Shown here: positions 6,816-12,296 of the stretch, in pieces
How the letters are laid out: every line of letters starts with the position of its first letter
Numbering within the stretch: the first letter of the stretch is position 1
Origin: Bacteroidota bacterium
GTDB taxonomy: Bacteria > Bacteroidota > Bacteroidia > Flavobacteriales_D > Crocinitomicaceae
Assembly: GCA_016866375.1 (NCBI GenBank)
Contig: VGMK01000048.1
Location: 1-12,296 of the forward strand
Reading direction: 5' to 3'
DNA: 12,296 nucleotides
Made by a program: the position numbers and the translations under genes
The notes under the pieces: generated by a model
Databases searched by the model: none
Seen by the model: the letters and a program-made list of their open reading frames with translations, nothing else
Told to the model about the DNA's origin: nothing

Positions 6816-7156
6816 ACCATTTTACTTTGGATGGTCCACCCAATGAGCGCCGCCCGTTGTTTTGCTTTATCGGCGTTTTCTCCTGAAAATAAAGTATCTA
6901 CAGTTTCATTGAACAATGCTAACCATTGCTCAAAATGAGCGGGTGATAATCGCATCTGCAGGTGTTTTTCGGTAACGTTGGTGGTATATCCTGTCTCTTC
7001 CAATAAAACAAAACGCCAGAATTTTTCCATTTTCGGTAAATGCTCATCCCAATCTAATTGCGCGAAGAAAGGAGAGAGTAGCTTGTCTCCCATGATTTTG
7101 TTGTAGAAAACGCGCACTAATGTGTGAACATCACTTGAAGTTTGAATATCGTGCAT
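6812..7156 (-). CDS. Group III truncated haemoglobin
   Basis: A 114-residue globin of the trHb3 class (COG2346-like), slightly shorter than the usual 120-135. Visible family marks are LVRVFYNKIMGDKLLSPFF at 13-31 with the B10 tyrosine Y18, the FWRFVLLEETGY helix at about 46-57, and HLQMRLSPAHFEQWLALF at 65-82. In the last, H74 in the HFxxWLxLF context is the expected proximal haem ligand, followed by W78. It is soluble and cytoplasmic. Proteins of this class bind oxygen or NO with peroxide- or NO-related roles proposed, but none is proven for Bacteroidota. A perfect TAnnTTTG element lies 24 bases upstream. The 3' end overlaps the lipoprotein gene by four bases on a shared TTAA. Confidence 0.9.
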   Translation of the reverse strand: MHDIQTSSDVHTLVRVFYNKIMGDKLLSPFFAQLDWDEHLPKMEKFWRFVLLEETGYTTNVTEKHLQMRLSPAHFEQWLALFNETVDTLFSGENADKAKQRAALIGWTIQSKMV

Positions 7157-7180
7157 GGATTAAAATTAAAGAATTTGTCA

Positions 7181-7188
7181 CAAACGTA
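7181..7188 (-). promoter_or_regulatory. -7 promoter element (TACGTTTG) of the truncated haemoglobin gene
   Basis: TACGTTTG on the minus strand is an exact TAnnTTTG match, 24 bases before the ATG at 7156. A TTG lies about 25 bases further upstream, a little far for a standard -33. Confidence 0.55.
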
Positions 7189-7279
7189 ATAGCTATAATT
7201 ATGTGTATTTGGACAAGGCCACTTTACCGATTTGCTTTATAAACCATGAATTTTAGGGTTTAAACTTCCTTTTTTTATG

Positions 7280-7287
7280 TAATTTTC
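7280..7287 (+). promoter_or_regulatory. Possible -7 element (TAATTTTC) of pepT
   Basis: TAATTTTC differs from TAnnTTTG only at the last base and lies 17 bases before the pepT ATG, a spacing seen at other genes in this window. Weak on its own. Confidence 0.3.
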
Positions 7288-7304
7288 GCTCCTAATTTAT
7301 AATT

Positions 7305-8540
7305 ATGGAGCATATTGCCTCGCGTTTTATGCGCTACGTTCAAATCGACACAAGCGCAGATCCAAATTCCACATCCTTTCCATCCTCTGAAAAACAGAAA
7401 AATCTTGGAAAATTATTGACGGAAGAATTGCGCACTTTTGGTCTGAAACAAGTAGAAATGGACGACAATGGATATGTCATAGCGACTATTTCGGGAAACA
7501 CTACGAACCAAAACGCACCGTGCATTTTGCTTTGCTCGCACATGGATACTGCACCTGATTGCAGCGGAACAGATGTTAAGCCTATTCTCCACCGTTCCTA
7601 CAACGGGGCACCCATCGTTTTGCCAGATGATCCTTCGCAGGTGATCACCATTGAAAGGTATCCATATTTGAAGGAAAAAATCGGGGACGATCTGATTACG
7701 GCGAGCGGTCTGACACTTTTGGGAGCAGACGATAAAGCGGGAATAGCCATTATTATGGATTTTGTTCAACAGCTCACAACAAAACAATTTCCACACGGAG
7801 ATATTCAAGTATTATTTACGCCAGATGAGGAGGTTGGAAGAGGAGTAGATTATCTTGACATGAATAAAATTACGGCTACTTATGGTTATACCTTAGATGG
7901 CGGACCTTTAGGAGATATCGAAGACGAAACCTTTTCAGCTGATGGAATGAAGTTCGTTTTTACCGGTGTAAGTGCACATCCAGGATATGCGAAAGGAAAA
8001 ATGGTTAATGCAATTAAACTCGCCTCGGCATTTGTTTCGCGATTACCAAAGGAAGAATGGTCACCTGAAACCACTTCAGGAAGGGAAGGCTTCGTTCATC
8101 CGGTTTCGATTCAGGGAGGTTTGGAAGAAGCTACAGTTCAATTTATCTTACGTGACCATAACACAGAAAAGATGAATTCGTATGCAGACAAATTAACAAG
8201 AATTGCAGAAGAAGTTATGATCGACTTTCCAGGAGCACACTACCGAGCAGAGCGCAGCGAGCAATATCGAAACATGAAGGAGAAGCTTGCGGATGTCCCT
8301 TTTGTTACGGAATACGCGGTGCAGGCAATGGAACGAGCAGGAGTACAAGCTCGACGCGCAATTATCCGAGGAGGAACTGACGGCTCCCGATTATCGTTTA
8401 TGGGTGTACCTTGTCCTAATCTATTTACAGGTGAAATGGCTATTCACTCGAAACATGAATATGTGAGCGTGCAAGATATGGAAAAAGCTGTAGCGACACT
8501 GAGTGAGTTGGTGCAAATTTGGGAAAAGCACGAAGCTTAA
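7305..8540 (+). CDS. pepT: Peptidase T (tripeptide aminopeptidase), M20 metallopeptidase
   Basis: A 411-residue cytoplasmic zinc aminopeptidase that removes the N-terminal residue of tripeptides. The di-zinc site is complete: H79 in LLCSHMDTAPD with D81; D142 in LLGADDKAG; E175-E176 in FTPDEEVGRG, with E175 the general base; D198 in YTLDGGPLG; and H381 in AIHSKHEYVS. The spacing matches E. coli PepT within two residues. RGGTDGSRLS near 355-364 and the dimerisation lid domain around 210-320 are also typical. Length equals the family norm of about 408. The ATG at 7305 opens the conserved MEHIASRFMRYVQIDT start. It is monocistronic: the downstream sequence is a decayed mobile region starting a few bases after the stop. 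No transcription terminator with a strong stem follows it. Confidence 0.97.
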   Translation: MEHIASRFMRYVQIDTSADPNSTSFPSSEKQKNLGKLLTEELRTFGLKQVEMDDNGYVIATISGNTTNQNAPCILLCSHMDTAPDCSGTDVKPILHRSYNGAPIVLPDDPSQVITIERYPYLKEKIGDDLITASGLTLLGADDKAGIAIIMDFVQQLTTKQFPHGDIQVLFTPDEEVGRGVDYLDMNKITATYGYTLDGGPLGDIEDETFSADGMKFVFTGVSAHPGYAKGKMVNAIKLASAFVSRLPKEEWSPETTSGREGFVHPVSIQGGLEEATVQFILRDHNTEKMNSYADKLTRIAEEVMIDFPGAHYRAERSEQYRNMKEKLADVPFVTEYAVQAMERAGVQARRAIIRGGTDGSRLSFMGVPCPNLFTGEMAIHSKHEYVSVQDMEKAVATLSELVQIWEKHEA

Positions 8541-8547
8541 TTTAAAC

Positions 8548-8598
8548 TTCAATTTTTTCGAAAAAAAAAACTTTTCCGCATTTGTAATTACTATACAA
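8548..8598 (+). pseudogene. Relic of the 3' end of an XRE-type HTH gene
   Basis: The 17 bases CTTTTCCGCATTTGTAA (8571-8587) are identical to codons near the end of the intact HTH gene (from about 11182). The sequence then continues TTACTATACAAGA, against AATTACTGTACAAGA in the intact gene. Relative to it there is an 11-base deletion after CATTTGT and a deletion of about 31 bases after TACAAGA that removes the stop codon. After that both copies run identically into the palindrome. Upstream, weaker similarity reaches about 8548, just eight bases past the pepT stop. This is non-coding now; it shows that an HTH gene of the same kind once ended here. Confidence 0.7.
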
Positions 8599-8698
8599 GA
8601 TATCTCTGTGTTAGTTGCGCAGGATTTCAAATCCTGCGCAACTAACACAACTTACAACAAATGAACTTTACTAAGCACAGACTTTCCTCCTAAATAAT
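8599..8698. repeat. 100-base perfect direct repeat, copy 1
   Basis: Identical base for base to 11252-11351 (offset 2653). It contains the 43-base palindrome and the last codons of a transposase remnant. Beyond 8698 the copies diverge but remain similar to about 8719 (17 of 21 bases). Confidence 0.95.
8607..8649. repeat. Perfect 43-base palindrome (REP-like hairpin), copy 1
   Basis: Two 21-base arms (8607-8627 and 8629-8649) are exact reverse complements around a single central C. The core is GCGCAGGATTTCAAATCCTG. It sits two bases after the stop of the transposase remnant at 8652. The location beside a Y1/RAYT transposase end and the perfect stem suggest a REP-type recognition hairpin. No T-run follows on either strand, so it is not a classical terminator. 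Confidence 0.85.
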
Positions 8699-8759
8699 AG
8701 ATTGCAGATGAATATGGCCAATCCTCCATTTTATTGGTATAACCGGCTTTAACCGGGTT
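8652..8759 (-). pseudogene. C-terminal remnant of a Y1/RAYT (REP-associated, IS200-like) transposase, copy 1
   Basis: The minus strand reads 35 codons then TAA: NPVKAGYTNKMEDWPYSSAI, followed by YYLGGKSVLSKVHLL. The NPVKAG...W.YSSA.YYLGGK pattern is the typical C-terminal end of RAYT-like single-strand transposases (PF01797 family). The catalytic HUH motif and tyrosine would lie upstream and are absent. Homology stops at N, exactly where an 8-base inverted repeat begins (8759-8779). So this is a truncated fragment whose missing part was deleted or replaced by the LRR island. Confidence 0.8.
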
Positions 8760-8779
8760 CTTGGGTCGACAACCCAAGA
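8759..8779. repeat. Inverted repeat with 8-base arms at the transposase truncation point
   Basis: TCTTGGGT (8759-8766) and ACCCAAGA (8772-8779) are perfect complements around CGACA. It begins exactly where the recognisable transposase remnant ends and has no counterpart in copy 2. No T-run follows it. Confidence 0.6.
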
Positions 8780-8851
8780 TTGTATTTTACAGACAGAATT
8801 CAACCTGATTAACAACGAAAATTAAGTTTATTCGTTCAAACAAAACTAATT

Positions 8852-8932
8852 TTACCCTGACTTTGTTACAAAAATTTCGATTAATTACCCTGACTTTGTT
8901 ACAAGAATTTCGATTAATTACCCTTACTTTGT
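8852..8932. repeat. 33-base tandem repeat, about 2.5 units
   Basis: Units begin at 8852, 8885 and 8918 with TTACCCTGACTTTGTTACAA (third unit TTACCCTTACTTTG, then broken off). Units 1 and 2 differ at only one base over 33 (AAAAATTTCG against AAGAATTTCG). There is no spacer, so this is a direct tandem array and not a CRISPR. No coding function is apparent. Confidence 0.85.
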
Positions 8933-9027
8933 GTTTTTAAAATTTATCGGAAGATCAAATTTTGCTGTTCTAAAAAGCATTTTTAGATATTTTCTTATTG
9001 AAAAGAGCAAAGGCAATACCTTTAAGC

Positions 9028-9065
9028 AAAAAAAACCTCCCGACAAACGATGTTGAGGGGAGGTT
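9028..9065 (-). terminator. Rho-independent terminator of the LRR gene
   Basis: On the minus strand the stem AACCTCCC...GGGAGGTT (arms 9058-9065 and 9034-9041, 16-base loop) is followed directly by a run of eight T (9035-9028). It lies 15 bases past the LRR stop codon. Confidence 0.8.
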
Positions 9066-9079
9066 GGAAGTTTTTAAGA

Positions 9080-10915
9080 TTAAAAACTAATTTCGCAAAT
9101 AGGTAATTCCTTTTTTAATCTCTCTTTCTCCTCTGCAGAAATTGTATTTCCTTTCAAATTAAGATTCTTCAGTTTTTTAAGCTTTTTCATCGATTTTGGT
9201 AAACTAGTAATTTTGTTATCCGACAAATCCAAGCTTTCTAAATTTTTAAGTTTTACAATGGATTCCGGAATTGACACTAATTTATTATTTCTTAACCTAA
9301 TTTTTGTAAGTGCTGTCATGTTACCAATATTCTCGGGTAGTGTCTCTAATTGACAATTCTCAGCTATAAACTCTTCTAATTTCTGGAGTTTGGAGAATGT
9401 ATTTGGTAATTTATTAATGGGGATTGCTCCAAAACTATGACCAAGGATTAATTTTTTAAGATTAACTAAATTTCCAATGGAGGCATCTAAATCTGTAATT
9501 TTATTATAGGTCAGAATTAAGGTTTCAAGACTTACTACATTACCCAAAGATTTTGGAAACTCTTTCAATTGATTTCCATGCAAATCAATGTGTTTAAGAT
9601 TTTTACAATTACTTAAATCAGGTAAAGTACTTAAATCGTTACCCGACAAATTCAGGTCAGATAAACTTGTTAGATTTCCTAGATTTGAAGGAAGAGAAGT
9701 TAACTTATTATTCATTAAATCGATCTCTTCCAAAGAGGATAAATTGGAAAGTGAATTTGGTAAGTTGGATAATTCATTGTTATTTAATATAAGTTCTTTT
9801 AATACAGACAACTTTCCAATTGATTCAGGAAGCATTGTTAATTTATTAATTGAAAAATCAAGGTATCTGAGGTTTTTCAACTCACCAAAATTTGTTGGTA
9901 ACTCTTTTAAACCTTGAGAGGAAATAATACAAGAATCCAATTCTTTTAGGTTACTAAAAGAATACGGAAGAAGAGTTATCCCTCCTTCTTTCACATACAA
10001 ATCTCCACTCACACGATATCCACCCGAAATTTCTAAAGTTTTTAAACTTGAAAGGTTTCCAAAAGATTCAGGCAGATCGGAAATGGATGTAGATTCAAGT
10101 TTAATATTCTTTAAGCCCCTTAAGTTTCCAAAATCGTCAGTCAATTTTAACAATGGAGCGGATTCAATTATTAAATTCTGTAAAGTTGACAGCTTACCGA
10201 ATCCTTCAGGAAGTATACTAATTTTACTTCCTGTAATTTCAATTGTTTCAATATTTTTTAGGTTTGAGAATGACCCTGGAAGTTTTTCAATCCCGACTTC
10301 GTAAAAGATTAATGATTTTAAATTCCCTAATTTCCCAAATTGTTCTGGTAGGTTTTTAATGGTAAATACTCTATCTCCGGAAAAGTCACCTAAGTACAAT
10401 TCCTCTAAATTAGACAAATTGCATAACTCATCTGGAAAATTATTCAATGGTAAAGACTCCATCTGTACTGTTCTTAATTTAGTTAAATCGCCAATTGATT
10501 TAGGCAATTCCTTAAGGCCTACATATCTAAGTTCTAATTTGTTTAATTCACTTAAATTCGAGATTTCATTTGGTAATGCAAGAATTAGCTTTTCTCCATA
10601 GATTTCCAAAACTTGAAGATTTTTAGCAGTCAAAATACTTTTGGGAAATTCTGTTAATCCATTGTTATCTAGTATAATACTCGTCAATTTATTACAATTA
10701 GAAAATACATTTGGGAGATTATCTATTCCTAACCCCCTAAGTTTTAATGTCTCCAAGTTTGTATATTTAGGGATGTCATTTAATTGATTAATTTCTCCCT
10801 CAAACAATCTTAATTCTGTTTTTGAATAATTAGATTGATTTGATTTGTTTTTCTGAGCATTTACATAATTTAACAAGAGTGAGACAACACTAATAACTAA
10901 GATTGTATTTTTCAT
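9080..10915 (-). CDS. Secreted leucine-rich-repeat protein
   Basis: 611 residues. A signal peptide (MKNTILVISVVSLLLNYVNA-Q, cleavage near 20) is followed by more than 20 leucine-rich repeats of about 23 residues from about residue 50 to 600. Their form is LxxLxLxxNxLxxLPxSxxNLxxL, for example LKELILNNNELSNLPNSLSN. The last repeat ends in the cap AEEKERLKKELPICEISF, common in bacterial LRR proteins. There is no lipobox, transmembrane anchor or obvious T9SS sorting domain, so it is predicted to be periplasmic or secreted. LRR proteins mediate protein-protein contacts; the partner here cannot be inferred. The gene has its own -7 element and terminator, reads visibly more AT-rich than pepT or lpd, and lies within the repeat-bounded island next to a divergent HTH gene. 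All this suggests horizontal acquisition or rapid gain and loss. Confidence 0.9.
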   Translation of the reverse strand: MKNTILVISVVSLLLNYVNAQKNKSNQSNYSKTELRLFEGEINQLNDIPKYTNLETLKLRGLGIDNLPNVFSNCNKLTSIILDNNGLTEFPKSILTAKNLQVLEIYGEKLILALPNEISNLSELNKLELRYVGLKELPKSIGDLTKLRTVQMESLPLNNFPDELCNLSNLEELYLGDFSGDRVFTIKNLPEQFGKLGNLKSLIFYEVGIEKLPGSFSNLKNIETIEITGSKISILPEGFGKLSTLQNLIIESAPLLKLTDDFGNLRGLKNIKLESTSISDLPESFGNLSSLKTLEISGGYRVSGDLYVKEGGITLLPYSFSNLKELDSCIISSQGLKELPTNFGELKNLRYLDFSINKLTMLPESIGKLSVLKELILNNNELSNLPNSLSNLSSLEEIDLMNNKLTSLPSNLGNLTSLSDLNLSGNDLSTLPDLSNCKNLKHIDLHGNQLKEFPKSLGNVVSLETLILTYNKITDLDASIGNLVNLKKLILGHSFGAIPINKLPNTFSKLQKLEEFIAENCQLETLPENIGNMTALTKIRLRNNKLVSIPESIVKLKNLESLDLSDNKITSLPKSMKKLKKLKNLNLKGNTISAEEKERLKKELPICEISF

Positions 10916-10931
10916 AGATTTAAATTTTATT

Positions 10932-10939
10932 CAAATATA
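10932..10939 (-). promoter_or_regulatory. -7 promoter element (TATATTTG) of the LRR gene
   Basis: TATATTTG on the minus strand is an exact TAnnTTTG match, 16 bases before the ATG at 10915. A 12-base palindrome lies just upstream, where a -33 would fall. Confidence 0.55.
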
Positions 10940-10947
10940 CAAAAAAC

Positions 10948-10959
10948 ACTATATATAGT
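10948..10959. promoter_or_regulatory. 12-base palindrome ACTATATATAGT, possible operator
   Basis: A perfect palindrome in the 95-base gap between the divergent LRR and HTH genes, eight bases upstream of the LRR -7 element. Its place suits binding by the dimeric HTH protein encoded next door. AT-only palindromes arise easily by chance in such DNA, so this is tentative. Confidence 0.35.
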
Positions 10960-10998
10960 ACATTTAATAATAGAGTACTTTAAAAAAGAAATCTTTTT

Positions 10999-11006
10999 GA
11001 CTTTTG
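10999..11006 (+). promoter_or_regulatory. Possible -7 element (GACTTTTG) of the HTH gene
   Basis: GACTTTTG differs from TAnnTTTG only at the first base and ends four bases before the ATG at 11011. That is the same near-leaderless spacing as at msrC. Confidence 0.3.
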
Positions 11007-11010
11007 TTTA

Positions 11011-11244
11011 ATGCAAGAGGGACAAGAATTTCATCAGGATTTTGAATGGATTTCAAAGAGATTAAAGCAGCTTCGAAAAGAGAAGGGATTTAATAATTAT
11101 GAGCATTTTGCATACGAGCTAGGCATGAGCAGATCAGCATATTGGAGAATTGAAAAAGGTTCAAACTTTGAAATGAAAACACTTTTCCGCATTTGTAAAC
11201 TTCTAGGAATTACTGTACAAGACTTTTTTAATGTAAAAAGTTAG
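11011..11244 (+). CDS. Small XRE-family helix-turn-helix DNA-binding protein
   Basis: A 77-residue Cro/C1-type HTH protein and little else. Residues about 12-70 form the five-helix HTH_3 domain: ISKRLKQLRKEKGF at 14-27, NNYEHFAYELGMSRSAYWRIEKGS (28-51) carrying the turn and recognition helix, then MKTLFRICKLLGITVQDFF. Stand-alone proteins of this size are usually repressors or antitoxin-like regulators. It diverges from the LRR gene across a 95-base gap containing a 12-base palindrome, so autoregulation and control of the LRR gene are plausible but unproven. Its last codons reappear as a relic after pepT (8548-8598), and its stop is 15 bases before a 43-base palindrome. The domain call is firm; the target is unknown. 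Confidence 0.88.
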   Translation: MQEGQEFHQDFEWISKRLKQLRKEKGFNNYEHFAYELGMSRSAYWRIEKGSNFEMKTLFRICKLLGITVQDFFNVKS

Positions 11245-11251
11245 TATTAAG

Positions 11252-11351
11252 GATATCTCTGTGTTAGTTGCGCAGGATTTCAAATCCTGCGCAACTAACA
11301 CAACTTACAACAAATGAACTTTACTAAGCACAGACTTTCCTCCTAAATAAT
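11252..11351. repeat. 100-base perfect direct repeat, copy 2
   Basis: Identical to 8599-8698. Here the left neighbour is the intact HTH gene, and the right neighbour is a more decayed transposase remnant. Confidence 0.95.
11260..11302. repeat. Perfect 43-base palindrome (REP-like hairpin), copy 2
   Basis: Arms 11260-11280 and 11282-11302 are exact reverse complements around one C. It is the same sequence as the palindrome at 8607. It lies between the HTH stop (11244) and the transposase-remnant stop (11305), the two reading frames being convergent. Confidence 0.85.
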
Positions 11352-11397
11352 CGATAGCAAATGAATATGGCGTACATTCTTTTTTAATGGTCTTGTT
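11305..11397 (-). pseudogene. C-terminal remnant of a Y1/RAYT transposase, copy 2
   Basis: The minus strand reads NKTIKKECTPYSFAIDYLGG, then KSVLSKVHLL and a stop. The last 15 or so residues match copy 1 exactly; further in, only PYS.AI.YLGGK is kept, and a stop (TGA) interrupts the frame a few codons further upstream. No catalytic region is present. An AACGAA/TTCGTT inverted repeat shared with copy 1 follows at 11421-11441. Confidence 0.7.
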
Positions 11398-11526
11398 TAA
11401 CGCAGGTCATATTATTGAGAAACGAAAATTATAGATTCGTTTAGTAGCAGAAACCATCTTTAATGCTGATTGACCATCATAAGCAAACTTGAATTCCATG
11501 TTTCACGAACTACTCAAAACGGAAAT

Positions 11527-12296
11527 TTATATATGCAACGCTCTATTTTCTGTAGCTGCGAGTGCAGCTTCCTTAACGCCTTCTGAATAAGTTGGGTGAG
11601 GGTGGCAAATGCGTGCCATGTCTTCAGCAGAAGCTCGGTATTCCATTGCGGTAACAGCTTCCATAATCAAATCAGCAACGCGAGGACCAATCATGTGAAC
11701 GCCAAGCACTTCATCGGTGGTTTTATCTGCCAATATTTTAATAAATCCTGCTGTGTCCATGCTAGCACGAGCGCGACCAAGTGCTTTAATAGGAAAATTC
11801 CCCACTTTATATTCGATGCCTGCAGTTTTTAGTTCTTCTTCTGTCTTTCCTACAGCGGCTACCTCCGGCCAAGTATATACTACGCCGGGAATTAGGTTGT
11901 AATTCAAATGTGGTTTTTGACCCGCGATTAATTCTGCAACATACACACCTTCCTCTTCTGCTTTGTGCGCTAACATAGCACCACGCACCACATCACCAAT
12001 TGCGTAGATGTGTGGAACAGATGTTTGTAAATGATCATTTACTTCAACTTGTCCACGTGCATTCGAAGCAAGACCTGCATTCTCAAGCGCTAAACCGTCC
12101 GTAAAGGCTTTTCGTCCCACAGCAACCAAGCAATAATCTGCCTCAAAAGTCACTTCCTCGTTCTTTTTGTTCATGGCCGTTAAAACAACTGATTTTCCCT
12201 TGTTTTCTACTTTCAGTACGCGATGTTCCATTTGGAATTTGAACCCTTCTTTTTTCAAAATTTTCATCATTTCTTTGCCAATAGTCCCATCCATTG
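11527..12296 (-). CDS. lpdA: Dihydrolipoyl dehydrogenase (E3), C-terminal part (runs off the right edge)
   Basis: The last 255 or so residues of a class I pyridine nucleotide-disulfide oxidoreductase, against about 465 for the whole enzyme. The missing N-terminal half would carry the FAD-binding fold and the CxxxxC redox pair. Seen here, with residues counted from the ATG at 12294, are the FAD-contact motif YAIGDVVRGAMLAHKAEEEG at 97-116, the dimerisation domain, and the active-site HPHPTYSEGV at 231-240 with the His-Glu pair H233 and E238. These mark lipoamide dehydrogenase rather than glutathione or mercuric reductase. The enzyme reoxidises dihydrolipoamide in the pyruvate and 2-oxoglutarate dehydrogenase complexes and the glycine cleavage system. 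The ATG at 12294 (MDGTIGKEM) is internal to the protein, not the true start, which lies beyond the window. Confidence 0.95.
   Translation of the reverse strand, partial: MDGTIGKEMMKILKKEGFKFQMEHRVLKVENKGKSVVLTAMNKKNEEVTFEADYCLVAVGRKAFTDGLALENAGLASNARGQVEVNDHLQTSVPHIYAIGDVVRGAMLAHKAEEEGVYVAELIAGQKPHLNYNLIPGVVYTWPEVAAVGKTEEELKTAGIEYKVGNFPIKALGRARASMDTAGFIKILADKTTDEVLGVHMIGPRVADLIMEAVTAMEYRASAEDMARICHPHPTYSEGVKEAALAATENRALHI

Larger units (their letters stand above)
8541..9079. other. Gene-free region of decayed mobile and repeat sequence
   Basis: This 539-base stretch between pepT and the LRR gene has no intact gene. In order it holds a relic of an HTH gene 3' end, a 43-base palindrome, the C-terminal remnant of a Y1/RAYT transposase, an 8-base-arm inverted repeat, a short AACGAA/TTCGTT inverted repeat (8814-8836, also present at 11421-11441), a 33-base tandem repeat, and the LRR gene's terminator. 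The parts from about 8548 to 8840 correspond, with indels, to about 11160-11445 on the other side of the island. Nothing is recognised between 8933 and 9025. Confidence 0.7.

Noticed and set aside
7413..7808. 131-codon minus-strand frame inside pepT
   Set aside because: It lies antisense to the zinc-site region of pepT, which is clearly the real gene.
8553..8566. TTTTTTCGAAAAAA after pepT as its terminator
   Set aside because: The stem is almost entirely A-T and would be very weak; the stretch is better explained as drifted HTH-relic sequence.
8421..8648. 75-codon minus-strand frame across the pepT end and the palindrome
   Set aside because: It runs antisense through conserved pepT codons and into the palindrome, with no family resemblance.
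8607..8649. The 43-base palindrome as a bidirectional Rho-independent terminator
   Set aside because: Neither strand has a T-run after the stem; the association with transposase ends explains it better.
8852..8932. 33-base repeats as a CRISPR array
   Set aside because: The units are directly adjacent with no spacers, there are fewer than three, and no cas gene is present.
9588..9917. 109-codon plus-strand frame inside the LRR gene
   Set aside because: An antisense shadow caused by the repetitive LRR codons; no start signal and low complexity.
11407..11499. 30-codon minus-strand reading frame MEFKFAYDGQSALKMV... between the transposase remnant and lpd
   Set aside because: Too short, no recognisable family or promoter, and it overlaps the AACGAA/TTCGTT repeat of the decayed block.
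12292..12294. ATG at 12294 as the start of the lpd gene
   Set aside because: MDGTIGKEM is an internal segment of dihydrolipoyl dehydrogenase; half the protein, including the FAD and redox-disulfide region, is missing and the frame is open to the window edge.

Overview
The window looks like a piece of a Bacteroidota chromosome, most likely Flavobacteriales. It is AT-rich. Many genes are preceded by the Bacteroidota -7 promoter element TAnnTTTG, and the protein families present (PiT with a DUF47 partner, OprO/P-type porin, Big_5 lipoprotein, trHb3) are common in that group. No rRNA, tRNA or CRISPR array was seen. Both ends cut through genes.

Left part (1-4027): after the start of a secreted protein leaving the window comes a phosphate-uptake block. 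A DUF47/PhoU-like gene and a PiT phosphate permease form a leftward operon. An OprO/P-type outer-membrane porin runs divergently from it. The 272-base gap between them carries TTA-starting direct repeats at exact 11-base spacing, five in a row, ending next to the porin's -7 element. This has the geometry of a PhoB-type Pho box, so the three genes probably form one phosphate-starvation unit: porin in the outer membrane, PiT in the inner membrane, DUF47 as accessory or regulator.

Middle part (4024-8540): densely packed housekeeping genes. They are a PolB-like 3'-5' exonuclease, a free methionine-(R)-sulfoxide reductase overlapping a Big_5 lipoprotein gene that lacks an ATG start, a group III truncated haemoglobin and peptidase T (pepT). 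Two convergent pairs end in the same way, with both stop codons overlapping on one TTAA palindrome.

Right part (8541-11526): an accessory island between pepT and the lpd gene. It holds a secreted leucine-rich-repeat protein (leftward, with its own promoter and terminator) and a divergent small XRE-type HTH regulator. The pair lies between two copies of a decayed block. Each copy contains a piece of the HTH gene's 3' end, a perfect 43-base palindrome, and the C-terminal remnant of a Y1/RAYT-type transposase. The central 100 bases of the two copies are identical. The left copy therefore contains a relic of a second HTH gene, which points to duplication or recombination at a RAYT/REP-like site. 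A 33-base tandem repeat (about 2.5 units) also lies in the left flank. The window ends in the C-terminal part of dihydrolipoyl dehydrogenase.

The observations most worth following up are the Pho-box-like array and the repeat-bounded LRR/HTH island. Nothing here can be called a new defence or mobile system from the sequence alone.
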